From CAYMTN01 sp964393335 (lineage in GTDB: Bacteria; Chloroflexota; Anaerolineae; Aggregatilineales; Aggregatilineaceae), in the NCBI GenBank assembly GCA_964393335.1, contig CAYMTN010000092.1, positions 1 to 19,221 of the forward strand: a stretch of 19,221 bases of DNA. The letters are read 5' to 3'. The notes under the pieces were generated by a model. That model saw nothing but the letters and a program-made list of their open reading frames with translations. It was not told where the DNA came from and made no database searches. This document shows positions 1 to 7,578 of this stretch, in pieces; within the stretch, counting starts at the first letter, position 1, and the number at the start of each line of letters is the position of its first letter. Both the position numbers and the translations under genes were made by a program.

Positions 1-393
1 GGACAGCACGGAAATCTGCGGGAACATCGTCATGGCGAGCACCATGTACATGATCATCATGCGGCCCCGAAATTGGACACGCCCCAGCGCATACGCGGCG
101 AATGACCCAACGACCAGCGACAGCACAACGGTCACGCTGGCAACGTAGGCGGAGTTAAAGATGGTGCGCATAAACGTCTGGTTGGTGAAGAGTTCCTGAA
201 AATTCAACAGCGTCGGGTGCGCCGGTAGATACCGCGCCTGGATCAGAACGGCTGCATCGGTGCGGAAGGAGATGCTGATCGCGTAGGCAAACGGCAGCAT
301 CGTATACGCCACGATGACGACCACCAACAGCCAAAACGACAGCCGCCCGGCGAATCTCAAGGCATTCTTGCGGAAAGGCAATCGTGTGTTCAT
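1..393 (-). CDS. Carbohydrate ABC transporter permease, MalG-type (partial, 3' end outside window)
   Basis: This is the first 131 codons of an inner-membrane permease of the MalG/UgpE type, which forms the sugar channel with the MalF-type partner encoded just upstream. The start is MNTRLPFRKNALRF, followed by a hydrophobic first helix (about residues 17-37) and the family-typical segment PFAYAISISFRTDAAV. A second hydrophobic stretch (about 82-102) ends in AAYALGRVQFRGR, a common MalG feature before the third helix. The EAA loop that contacts the ATPase is beyond the edge. The start codon overlaps the stop of the preceding gene in an ATGA arrangement (390-393), and no good Shine-Dalgarno sequence is visible, so translational coupling is likely. 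The family call is firm; the exact sugar is not shown. Confidence 0.9.
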   Translation of the reverse strand, partial: MNTRLPFRKNALRFAGRLSFWLLVVVIVAYTMLPFAYAISISFRTDAAVLIQARYLPAHPTLLNFQELFTNQTFMRTIFNSAYVASVTVVLSLVVGSFAAYALGRVQFRGRMMIMYMVLAMTMFPQISVLS

Positions 394-2294
394 GTCCGCT
401 CAATCCCTACAAACCTGACGTACAAAACGGTAAAGATGAAGATCAGGACGAAGATCAGCACCCCAACCGACGAGGCATACCCGTCCAACCGCGCTGATAC
501 CAGCCGGTCATAGTTGTAGTAGGCCATCGAGGGGCGGGTAGAATCGAGCAGCACCTGGAAGACGTCAAATGCACGCAGCGCATCCAGCGTGCGAAACACC
601 AGCGCGACGGCAATCGCCGGGCGCAGGAGTGGCAGCGTGATGCTGAAAAACTGCCGCACCTTTCCGGCCCCGTCGACGGCGGCGGCTTCATACAGGTCGG
701 CAGGTATGACTTGCAGCCCTGCCAACAGCAGCAGCGCCATAAACGGCGTGGTCTTCCACACGTCTACGGTGATAATGGCGTTCATCCAGGGACCGGTCGT
801 GCCCAACCACTGCTTGGGACTCGATAGGAGGCCCAGGTCAATGAGCAGTTTGTTGAGGATGCCGGTTTGATCGGGACGCATGATCGTTTGCCACAGCACC
901 GCGCTGACCACCGTCGGGATGGCCCAGGGAACCAGCATCGCCGCACGCATCACGCCGCGACCGCGAAAATTCGAGTTGACGACCAGCGCGACGATCAACC
1001 CCAGCACCAGTTCCAGGATAACCGACACGATCGTAAAATGCATCGTGTTGAAAAAGGAATGGATGAACATCGGGTCTTTCGCCAGCAAGCGCAGCCCCTT
1101 GTTGCTGCCCGGTAGTTTGAGCGTGTCAACTTCCTGGTACCGTACGAAGCTCTGGCGCTGGGTGGCTGTCAGCGAGCGTAGTTTCGCGATTTCTTGCAGT
1201 TCGATCTTCGAACGATCCCACACGATCTGGCCGCTGGGGGTTCTTTTGCACACGTTCGACGCGTCGAGGGTGCATTGTACGGTCGTCAGGCGTACGCTCA
1301 AAAGCTGCTTGTAATTGTCAAACCCGACAAATTTGGTGGGTCTGCCCGTGCTGAATTCATCGTTCGTCAGGCTGCGGATGAAACTTTGTTCCAGTGGGCG
1401 GGCCGCCACGAATATCAGGATTGCCAGCGTCGGGATCAATAGGTTCCAGGCGAAGCGGGTCGCGCGGGATGACAGCGTCTCTTCTCCCTGGAACAGGTCG
1501 TTAAGTGCGCTGTTCAACCACCAAAAGGCCAGCACCAACGGGATCAACACCAATAAGGGCGGGATGGCACTCGTAATGCCTTTGCTCAGATTGAACGGTT
1601 TGGAGCTGATGATGCCACCTTTGCCCGATACCCAGAAGTTATGAATCGCCAGCAGGATCAGGGCGACGATGAGCCACAACAGCACGGTGACAGACCAACG
1701 CGCCGTTATGATGTCGTACGTGCGCAGCCGGTTGCCGAGCCGGAACACAGCGATCCCAAACACGATGACCAGCAGCGGCACAATCACGCCAAAGCTTTTG
1801 AGATACGCGATCAACAGCGTCGGGGCGATGTTCTGCGGGATTGTCCGCGTCTGCGATTGCAGGCTGCCATCTGGTTGGGGTCGTAGAAAATCAATGGCGA
1901 CCTTATAATTGCCGTTGGGCTGTTTGCCGTTCACCAGTTGGTCGAGCTGGGCGGCGGTCATATCCGCTGTGACCGGGGTGTCGTTAACCTGGGTCAGGCG
2001 GTCCCCTTTTAGCACACCATACGCCGCTGCCGGGCCATCGGGAGTCGGGTTGATCTCAAAATAGGGCTGGTCGCCAGCAGTCTGCGGCTGGACTTTGGTG
2101 ATCGTGACCCCGATACCTGGAATCTTCGGGCCGCTGGTTGCCTCGCGGATATCGCCGTTGGTTTCAATCACATAAAACAAGTAAGCGAGCGCTGCTAACC
2201 CGATGATCATCAACAGCGCGCTTACGAGTTCCAGGGCGATTACTTCTTGCTCTGAGGGGCGGCGACGACTTCCCCCCGGCGGTAAGATGGTCAT
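390..2294 (-). CDS. MalF-type sugar ABC permease with N-terminal PDZ-like domain
   Basis: A 634-residue permease, much longer than usual for MalF-type proteins outside enterobacteria (about 300 aa). The C-terminal half (about 283-634) is the normal permease: SFFNTMHFTIVSVILELVLG (413-432), MLVPWAIPTVVSAVLW (453-468) and the EAA loop EAAAVDGAGKVRQFFSITLP (536-555) that docks on the ATPase. The first 280 residues are extra. They comprise a membrane helix (about 21-43), a soluble domain of about 100 residues with the PDZ-like signature GPAAAYGVLKGDRLTQVNDTP (87-107, first residues shown), then three more hydrophobic segments (about 168-187, 201-220, 242-262). A long loop at 300-410 contains two cysteines (341, 349) that could form a disulfide. 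The gene lies 96 bp after the binding protein and overlaps the next permease by 4 bp. The permease call is firm; the PDZ assignment rests on a motif read by eye. Confidence 0.9.
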   Translation of the reverse strand: MTILPPGGSRRRPSEQEVIALELVSALLMIIGLAALAYLFYVIETNGDIREATSGPKIPGIGVTITKVQPQTAGDQPYFEINPTPDGPAAAYGVLKGDRLTQVNDTPVTADMTAAQLDQLVNGKQPNGNYKVAIDFLRPQPDGSLQSQTRTIPQNIAPTLLIAYLKSFGVIVPLLVIVFGIAVFRLGNRLRTYDIITARWSVTVLLWLIVALILLAIHNFWVSGKGGIISSKPFNLSKGITSAIPPLLVLIPLVLAFWWLNSALNDLFQGEETLSSRATRFAWNLLIPTLAILIFVAARPLEQSFIRSLTNDEFSTGRPTKFVGFDNYKQLLSVRLTTVQCTLDASNVCKRTPSGQIVWDRSKIELQEIAKLRSLTATQRQSFVRYQEVDTLKLPGSNKGLRLLAKDPMFIHSFFNTMHFTIVSVILELVLGLIVALVVNSNFRGRGVMRAAMLVPWAIPTVVSAVLWQTIMRPDQTGILNKLLIDLGLLSSPKQWLGTTGPWMNAIITVDVWKTTPFMALLLLAGLQVIPADLYEAAAVDGAGKVRQFFSITLPLLRPAIAVALVFRTLDALRAFDVFQVLLDSTRPSMAYYNYDRLVSARLDGYASSVGVLIFVLIFIFTVLYVRFVGIERT

Positions 2295-2330
2295 TGAAGA
2301 CGCCCTCCAAGTTCATGCCTGTGCGTGTAA

Positions 2331-2371
2331 AAAGCTCGCCTGGGGACCACACCGGATGTGCCCCCAGGCGA
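2331..2371 (-). terminator. Terminator-like hairpin between binding protein and permease genes
   Basis: A 10-bp G+C-rich stem is formed by TCGCCTGGGG (2336-2345) and CCCCAGGCGA (2362-2371), with a smaller CACA/TGTG stem inside the loop. Read on the minus strand it is followed, after GC, by five T (2331-2335), which is the layout of an intrinsic terminator. It lies in the 96-bp gap between the binding-protein stop and the permease start. In sugar ABC operons such elements commonly lower expression of the membrane subunits relative to the binding protein, either by partial termination or by blocking 3' decay. The stem is seen directly; the role is inferred. Confidence 0.7.
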
Positions 2372-2390
2372 ACTATGTGGGGAGTAGTCG

Positions 2391-3719
2391 TTAACTGCCG
2401 CTGGGCGGTAGTGTGAAGCCCATATCAGCCAGTGAGAGTTCAAGATCGGACATCGCGGTAGCGGCATCCTTGTCGCCCGCCAGCACGGCGTGGACGGCGC
2501 TGAAGTACGCCTGCGACACGTCATTGTACTTGTCGCCTGCTACCACGGAAGGACGCGGGGTGGCGAAGTTCAGCACGTCACCCAACGACGCCAGATAAGG
2601 CAGCGCCGTGACCAGTTGCTGATCCTTGTACAGTGCGGGCATAACGGGCTGCTCGCCGCGTGCCAGGTGGAAGGTCACGAGTTGGTCATAGCTGGTCATC
2701 CACTTGACAAAAGCGGCGGAGGCCGGGATGTTGTTGGAGTACTTGGAAACGGCCAACTGCCATCCACCGAGGGTCGCAGCGCTCATGCCGGCGTCCTTGC
2801 CGGGCAGCGGTGCCACGTCAAACAGACCTGCGATCGGGCTGTCGGAGGCTTCGCCCAACGGGTAAGCATAACCCCAGTTACGCATGAAAGCAGCGTTACC
2901 GGCCTGCCACACGGCGCGAGCATCTTCTTCCTCGAAGCTCAACACAGCATCAGGCGTGATCGTGCCGATCCAGCCCGCTGCCGCAGTAAACGCGTCGATG
3001 GTTTCCTGGTTGTTGACCTGGATTACGCCATTCGCGTCGAGGATCGTGCCGCCGCCGGAGGATGCTTGCCATTCCAGCGCATCGCACGTCAGACCCTCAT
3101 ACGCGTCGCCCTGCCACACAAAGCCCCAGAAGTCCGCATTGCCGGCAGCGCGTTCACCGTCCTGAATCGTCTGAGCGGTTGTTTGCAGGTCGGCCCACGT
3201 TTGCGGGACGGTCAGGTTGTATTTGGCGAGCAGATCGGTGCGGAAGTACAGCATACCGGACGCTGCGAACCAGGGCAGCGCGACCAACTGGCCATTGACG
3301 GTATCGTTTTCAAGCAGTTTCGGATAAAACTGGTCGAGGAAGGTCTGGTCGACGTACCCATTCATGTCTACCATGTGATCGGCCAGGATGCCGGGCCAGA
3401 TCACGTCGATCTGGTACACATCCATGTCGCTGCTCTTGGCCTCAAAGAACTGCTGATATTGAGCCAGCGTATCGGTCGAGCTTTGCGGGTGCGCCACCAC
3501 GTTCACGGTCACATTCGGGCAGGCCTTCATGTATTGGTCAGCCAGGTTCACGACAGTATCGTGCTCATTGCCAACGGAGCCTGCTGTGACGTTGATCGTC
3601 ACATTTTGATCGGTGCCGCAGTCCACACTGCTTTGTCGAGCGGCAGCCGGATGGCTGGCCGGAAAAACTGCCAGCGCCATCACGGCGATCAGCGCAAACA
3701 CGACAAATTTCTTTACCAT
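2391..3719 (-). CDS. Extracellular sugar-binding protein (family 1 SBP, trehalose/maltose-like)
   Basis: A 442-residue solute-binding protein that captures sugar outside the membrane and delivers it to the permease pair downstream. It has an N-terminal signal sequence (KK, then a hydrophobic core at about 5-19, with a likely cut after HPAAA near residue 27). No lipobox cysteine follows, so a lipoprotein anchor is not evident, which is unusual for a monoderm organism. Two cysteines (34, 67) may pair. Family 1 signatures include MDVYQIDVIWPGILADHMVD (99-118), LVALPWFAASGMLYFRTDLL (145-164) and YPLGEASDSPIAGLFDVAPL. These resemble trehalose/maltose-binding proteins, though substrate cannot be read with certainty. 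The ATG is preceded by AGGAGA at good spacing. No ATPase gene is in the window. Confidence 0.93.
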   Translation of the reverse strand: MVKKFVVFALIAVMALAVFPASHPAAARQSSVDCGTDQNVTINVTAGSVGNEHDTVVNLADQYMKACPNVTVNVVAHPQSSTDTLAQYQQFFEAKSSDMDVYQIDVIWPGILADHMVDMNGYVDQTFLDQFYPKLLENDTVNGQLVALPWFAASGMLYFRTDLLAKYNLTVPQTWADLQTTAQTIQDGERAAGNADFWGFVWQGDAYEGLTCDALEWQASSGGGTILDANGVIQVNNQETIDAFTAAAGWIGTITPDAVLSFEEEDARAVWQAGNAAFMRNWGYAYPLGEASDSPIAGLFDVAPLPGKDAGMSAATLGGWQLAVSKYSNNIPASAAFVKWMTSYDQLVTFHLARGEQPVMPALYKDQQLVTALPYLASLGDVLNFATPRPSVVAGDKYNDVSQAYFSAVHAVLAGDKDAATAMSDLELSLADMGFTLPPSGS

Positions 3720-3861
3720 GTGTTCTTCTCCTGATTACTATAAACCGACTTGATAGGTGGTTCGACAAACAGGTGGTGTGTTGTGTCACAGGTCCCGCTT
3801 TGGTCCTTGTGGGCTTTGTATTCACTCTTTAATTGTCAAACCTTTTTTATCCTAACGGGGA

Positions 3862-3905
3862 GGGCGTATACGCGGCGTAGCGAGGGCGTATCAACAGCGT
3901 ATCAT
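3862..3905. promoter_or_regulatory. Four tandem 11-bp repeats, probable SARP regulator binding site
   Basis: Four consecutive 11-mers start at 3862, 3873, 3884 and 3895: GGGCGTATACG, CGGCGTAGCGA, GGGCGTATCAA, CAGCGTATCAT. The shared core GCGTA(T/G) recurs at exactly 11-bp steps (3864, 3875, 3886, 3897), so all copies face the same side of the helix. OmpR-like SARP regulators are known to bind direct repeats spaced by about one helical turn, and the divergent gene encodes a SARP-type protein. The array lies about 145 bp before the binding-protein start, next to a minus-strand TTGACA. The repeat is seen directly; its use as the regulator's operator is inferred. Confidence 0.7.
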
Positions 3906-4083
3906 TTTGGCGCGCCATGTCGGCGTGTTTTTGAGCAAATTGGCGCACGATTTTCCATTTGCCATGTAATTTCCTTACAATCTAGTCAGCGAAAGAAACC
4001 CAGCCGGGCAGTCTATTCAGGGCCATCCCGGCTGGGCGGGAACAGAGTACGCGCTGCACCACGATTTGCGTTGTGCATGTACC

Positions 4084-4115
4084 TGTTATGGTAAGACTAT
4101 CAGGCTACCATAACA
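4084..4115. promoter_or_regulatory. Perfect 10-bp inverted repeat upstream of the regulator gene
   Basis: TGTTATGGTA (4084-4093) and TACCATAACA (4106-4115) are exact reverse complements separated by 12 bp, giving a 22-bp centre-to-centre distance (about two helical turns). No T-tract follows, so it does not look like a terminator. It lies 57 bp before the regulator ATG. A dimeric repressor or autoregulatory site is plausible; an mRNA leader hairpin is the alternative. Confidence 0.5.
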
Positions 4116-4116
4116 C

Positions 4117-4127
4117 GAGCGTATCAA
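4117..4127. promoter_or_regulatory. Fifth GCGTATCA repeat next to the regulator start
   Basis: GAGCGTATCAA matches the third unit of the 3862-3905 array at 10 of 11 positions. It begins one base after the right arm of the inverted repeat (after 4116) and about 45 bp before the regulator ATG. This position would suit autoregulation by the encoded SARP-type protein. It is a single copy, so a chance match is possible. Confidence 0.4.
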
Positions 4128-4172
4128 AATCCGGTTTGATTTGTTTTTTGTGAGTTGAAAGCGGTAGGGAAT

Positions 4173-4239
4173 ATGACGTCCCAGTTAAAACTCCTTGTTC
4201 TGGGGCTGCCGCGCGTTGAGATCGATGACGTCCCAGTTA
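4173..4239. repeat. 15-bp direct repeat across the regulator start
   Basis: ATGACGTCCCAGTTA occurs at 4173-4187, including the start codon, and again at 4225-4239, a step of 52 bp. The step is not a multiple of three, so the copies encode different residues (MTSQL and DDVPV) and protein repetition does not explain them. Each copy contains the palindrome GACGTC. It could be a regulatory site inside the gene or a small local duplication. Confidence 0.5.
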
Positions 4240-7200
4240 CCATTCACCGTCGCAAAGCCACTGCACTCCTGATCTATCTCGGCGTAACGCAGCATATTCA
4301 CAGCCGTGAAACGCTGGCTACCCTTCTATGGCCGGATGTCGAACAAGCGCGCGCCTATACCTATCTGCGCGTAGTACTGCTGGAGCTGAACCGGTCGCTG
4401 GGCCGCGAATGGCTGGAGGTTGACCGTGAAATGGTGGGCATCCGGCACGATGCCCGCGTCTGGCTGGATTTCAACGCGTTCCACGATCTGGTTTCCGGCG
4501 CTCAAGCCCCTGTCGCGCAGCTTGAGCAGGCCGTGCAGCTTTATCAGGGCGACTTTCTGGAAGGTTTCACGCTACCGGATTCACCGGATTTTGACGAGTG
4601 GCAGTATTTCCAACGGGAATCAGCGCGGCGCGAACTGAGCGAAGGCCTGAAACAGCTGGTCCAGACCTACACCCAGCGGGCCGAGTATCCCAAAGCTATT
4701 TCCCACGCCAAACGCTGGCTGGCGCTGGATTTTCTCAACGAGGCGGCTCACCGCGAGTTGATGCAGCTATACAGCTGGTCCGGCCAGCGATCCGCCGCGC
4801 TGCGCCAACATGAGGAATGTGCTGCCTATCTTGAGCGCGAGCTGGGGATTCAGCCAGAAGCCGAGACGGAAGCATTGTTTCAGGCGATACAAGATGATGC
4901 GCTCAGCGCCCCTGCCGCACCGGCAGCGCCGCCGGTTGCGGTCACGCTCGATCAGCGCGCGAAAGAGCCGATCCGGTTTCCGGCATTGATAGGCCGCGAG
5001 CGCGATCAAGATGAAATCGTGAGGTTGCTGCGTGATCCTGCCTGCCGCCTGGTGACTCTCACCGGGCCGGGCGGCGTTGGAAAAACGCGCCTGGCCGAGC
5101 TGGCCGGCGCGACCGTCGCCAGCACATATGAACACGGCGTATTTTTCGTTTCCCTGGCAGCCGCGTCGTCCACAGGAGCTGTTATCCGGGCGATTGGCGA
5201 TGCGCTGCATCTTGACCCGGCGAACCGTGCCGATCTCAAAACTCAGATTATTTCCTGGTTGGCGACAAAACACGCTCTGGTGGTCCTGGATGATTTTGAG
5301 CACCGACTGGACAGTGCGCTGTTTGCAGCCGAGATATTACAGGCTGCCCCACAGGTGACGCTGCTGGTCACGTCGATGGAGAAATTAGGGCTTGAAGAAG
5401 AAGTGATTTTCCAGGTGCGCGGGCTTGATTACCCGACCAGCAGACATCCGGAGCGTTCGCTCCTGGATTACAGCGCGGTCCGGTTATTTGTGCAGTGCGC
5501 GCAGCAAAATTGCCGGGATTTCGACCCTGAAGACGGCATGCTGCGCGATGTGGGGCGCATCTGCCAGATCGTCGACGGGAATCCGCTGGGCATTGTGCTG
5601 GCCGCCGCCTGGATGGACATGCTCGCGCCCGCTGAAGTTGTCCAGGAACTTGATCATAACCTCGACGTGCTGGCGGCAGATAGGCGTGATCTGCCGGAGA
5701 GGCATCGCAGTATGCGAGCGTTGTTTGACAGTTCGTGGAACCTGTTGGACGACCACGAGCGCGCTGTTTTGATGCGGCTGGCCGTGTTTCGGGGACCATT
5801 CACGCGCTCGGCGGCTGAAAAGGTCGCCAGGGCATCCCTGAAGACACTGCGCGGGCTGGTGAGCAAGTCCTTGATTCAACCGGCCCCTGGTCGCAGCCAC
5901 TATTTCTTGCATACACTGCTGCACCAGTATCTGGACGAACGCCTGGCCGCATCAGAAGAAGCCGATGCGGTACGCGCGGCGCACAGCGCCTACTACGCCG
6001 GTTTTTTGCAGCATTCGCTGGCCGATCTCAAGGGCATGAAGCAGGCTGCCACCCTGGATGCGATCGAGTTGGAATTTGAAGACATCCGGGCGGCGTGGGG
6101 TTGGGCTGTCGAGCAGCGCCGCTATGCGACCATCAACCGGGCGCTGGAAAGCCTGTATCTGTTTGCGATCATGCGCGGCTACTGGCACGAGGTTGAAGCG
6201 CTTGTACGGCACGCGCGTGAGACGCTTATCTTCGAGGTCGATGGTACCCCGGCAGAGTGGCACAAACTGCTGACGTATTTCAACCGGGAATCCCCGGACG
6301 CGTGCGTACAGATCGAAGCGGCTATGAAAACAGCGCAGGCAGAAAAAAGCCGCGCAGCGGTGGCGCACTGTTATCAGGAGTTGGGCTGGTGGGCGCTGCA
6401 TTCGAAGGAATACGACGAAGCCCGCCAGTTTCTTGAATCCGGAGTCGCCGAATACCATACCTTACAGGACGCGTTTTACGAGGCGATGCTGCTGCGAGGG
6501 CTTGCGTTGTGTTATGTCTTCCAGGGCGAATTCGAGCAAGCGATTCACTTCAACCGGCAGAGTCTCGATCTCAACCGGTCGATTGGGAATCGTATCGGCG
6601 TGGCCGAGAACTTGAGCATGCACGGCATGTTGACACTGGTTCGGGGTAATCATGAGTCGGCTGCACAGTGGTTGCAGGAAGCGCATAAACTCCAACGTGA
6701 TTTGAGGTCCCGGCTGGATATGATCGAGTCGGGTGTGATGCTGGCCTGGTTGGACCTGTTGGGCGGAAAGCTGGATGAATGCCGGTCGCTGGCTCACACC
6801 ATGCAGGAGCTTGCAGCCGAAATCCGGCATTCGCAAGGCCAGGGGGCGGCGCTGCTGCTGCTGGCCGTCGCGGATATGCTGGAGGGTCGTCCGGCCCGTG
6901 CGGAAGAGACGCTTGGTGAAAGCCTGCTGTTGCTGGACACTACCGAGTCAGAGTATTGGTCCAGCTCGATCAACCTGGACCTGCGCCTGTTTATCGCGTG
7001 GGCCTGTGCGCTGATTTACTGTGGATTGGGAGATTGCAGCCAGGCTCAGAACACACTCGCCGCCGTCTTCAATCACGAGATTGTCTCTCACAGCCCGATG
7101 TTTCAACAACTCTTTTCACCGCTCACGGCGCTGGCATTCGCCCACCAGAACGAAATCGATCAGGCCGCCAGGTGGTTGGACGCCTCATTCCGCAGCCCAC

Positions 7201-7367
7201 ATGCGCTGACAGGCTGGCTGCATCATTGGGACTTGATCACGGACCTGCGCGCGCAGGTGCCCGCCGTAGAAACCGGCGAGTTCCCCGAGACGCTGGAATA
7301 CGGTCAGCTCCCCCTTGAAAAAGAGATGGTCACGATGTGGTGGCAGGATGCGCTGCCGGAATACTGA
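4173..7367 (+). CDS. SARP-type transcriptional regulator (wHTH-BTAD-NTPase-TPR)
   Basis: A 1064-residue regulator. Residues about 1-95 form an OmpR-like winged helix (RRKATALLIYLGV, then LATLLWPDVEQARAYTYLRV). Residues about 100-250 are a bacterial transcriptional activation domain, with LYQGDFLEGF and ERELGIQPEAETEALFQAI as hallmarks. An STAND/NB-ARC-type NTPase follows, with Walker A GPGGVGKT (298-305) and Walker B LVVLDDFEH (Asp 373-374). The C-terminal half is helical TPR-like repeats (LRGLALCYVFQGEFEQAIHF and similar). Such proteins usually sense a ligand or partner through the TPR half and switch with nucleotide. The divergent sugar operon and the 11-bp repeat array make it the likely local activator. 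ATG 4173 is preferred, following TAGGGA at short spacing. An in-frame TTG at 4155 would add six residues but has a poorer ribosome site. Confidence 0.9.
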   Translation: MTSQLKLLVLGLPRVEIDDVPVTIHRRKATALLIYLGVTQHIHSRETLATLLWPDVEQARAYTYLRVVLLELNRSLGREWLEVDREMVGIRHDARVWLDFNAFHDLVSGAQAPVAQLEQAVQLYQGDFLEGFTLPDSPDFDEWQYFQRESARRELSEGLKQLVQTYTQRAEYPKAISHAKRWLALDFLNEAAHRELMQLYSWSGQRSAALRQHEECAAYLERELGIQPEAETEALFQAIQDDALSAPAAPAAPPVAVTLDQRAKEPIRFPALIGRERDQDEIVRLLRDPACRLVTLTGPGGVGKTRLAELAGATVASTYEHGVFFVSLAAASSTGAVIRAIGDALHLDPANRADLKTQIISWLATKHALVVLDDFEHRLDSALFAAEILQAAPQVTLLVTSMEKLGLEEEVIFQVRGLDYPTSRHPERSLLDYSAVRLFVQCAQQNCRDFDPEDGMLRDVGRICQIVDGNPLGIVLAAAWMDMLAPAEVVQELDHNLDVLAADRRDLPERHRSMRALFDSSWNLLDDHERAVLMRLAVFRGPFTRSAAEKVARASLKTLRGLVSKSLIQPAPGRSHYFLHTLLHQYLDERLAASEEADAVRAAHSAYYAGFLQHSLADLKGMKQAATLDAIELEFEDIRAAWGWAVEQRRYATINRALESLYLFAIMRGYWHEVEALVRHARETLIFEVDGTPAEWHKLLTYFNRESPDACVQIEAAMKTAQAEKSRAAVAHCYQELGWWALHSKEYDEARQFLESGVAEYHTLQDAFYEAMLLRGLALCYVFQGEFEQAIHFNRQSLDLNRSIGNRIGVAENLSMHGMLTLVRGNHESAAQWLQEAHKLQRDLRSRLDMIESGVMLAWLDLLGGKLDECRSLAHTMQELAAEIRHSQGQGAALLLLAVADMLEGRPARAEETLGESLLLLDTTESEYWSSSINLDLRLFIAWACALIYCGLGDCSQAQNTLAAVFNHEIVSHSPMFQQLFSPLTALAFAHQNEIDQAARWLDASFRSPHALTGWLHHWDLITDLRAQVPAVETGEFPETLEYGQLPLEKEMVTMWWQDALPEY

Positions 7368-7401
7368 TCCACACATGCCGCGCGGTGGTGGATTCGTTTT
7401 T
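7367..7401 (+). terminator. Weak terminator candidate after the regulator gene
   Basis: ATCCAC (7367-7372) can pair with GTGGAT (7388-7393) around a loop containing the small palindrome CCGCGCGG. A run of five T (7397-7401) follows after TCG. The structure starts on the last base of the regulator stop codon. The stem is short, so termination may be partial. Confidence 0.35.
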
Positions 7402-7435
7402 AATCAGATTCATATGAAAAAACCAACAATGGGTG

Positions 7436-7464
7436 TTGACATTCTCTCACGGCTCGCCTATACT
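7436..7464 (+). promoter_or_regulatory. Consensus sigma-A/sigma-70 promoter of RNase J gene
   Basis: TTGACA (7436-7441) and TATACT (7459-7464) are separated by exactly 17 bp. The -35 matches the consensus at 6 of 6 positions and the -10 at 5 of 6. Transcription would start near 7471, leaving a leader of about 150 nt before the RNase J start codon. This is the clearest promoter in the window. Confidence 0.85.
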
Positions 7465-7533
7465 CTTTACTATACTCCTTCAGACGTCGATTCCCCTTGA
7501 CTTGCACAACAAAATCCGTGTGGTTGGAAAGGT

Positions 7534-7578
7534 CGAAGTCCTGGCAGACCGTTTGGCCTGCGTGGAGCTTCGTTTTTT
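7534..7578 (+). terminator. Terminator-like hairpin inside the RNase J leader (candidate attenuator)
   Basis: A hairpin of about 14 base pairs runs from 7534 to 7572. CGAAG pairs with CTTCG, TCC with GGA, GCAG with CTGC and CC with GG around a GTTT loop; there is one bulged G and two small mismatched steps. Six T follow directly (7573-7578). It lies downstream of the 7436-7464 promoter and about 40 bp before the start codon, so it would end transcripts within the leader unless read through. It could also finish transcripts entering from the regulator gene. The fold is deduced by hand. Confidence 0.55.

Larger units (their letters stand above)
3720..4172. other. Divergent control region between sugar operon and SARP-type regulator
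   Basis: About 450 bp with no convincing gene. It holds a four-copy 11-bp repeat array, a fifth repeat and a 10-bp inverted repeat, listed separately. On the minus strand a perfect TTGACA hexamer (3839 to 3834) lies 25 bp from the array on the side of the binding-protein gene. No -10 box sits 16-18 bp further on (only TACAAA at 13 bp), which would fit an activator-dependent promoter. A TATAGT (3742 to 3737, minus) is probably too close to the binding-protein start to serve it. No convincing plus-strand promoter for the regulator was found. Confidence 0.6.

Noticed and set aside
155..403. Separate small minus-strand gene of 82 codons at the left edge
   Set aside because: It lies in a different frame from the MalG-type permease, which has membrane helices and the coupled ATGA start; the alternative product is not protein-like.
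2490..3734. Long plus-strand open frame (414 codons) opposite the binding-protein gene
   Set aside because: It is antisense to a clear sugar-binding protein, its translation is low-complexity and shows no family motif, and it has no convincing ribosome site. It is a by-product of the codon bias of the real gene.
3862..3905. CRISPR or other repeat-spacer array
   Set aside because: The units are 11 bp, contiguous and only four in number with no spacers. They fit a tandem protein-binding site, not CRISPR.
3750..4094. Possible 114-codon gene in the divergent control region
   Set aside because: The translation has no recognisable features or good ribosome site, and it overlaps the repeat array and inverted repeat, which explain the region better.
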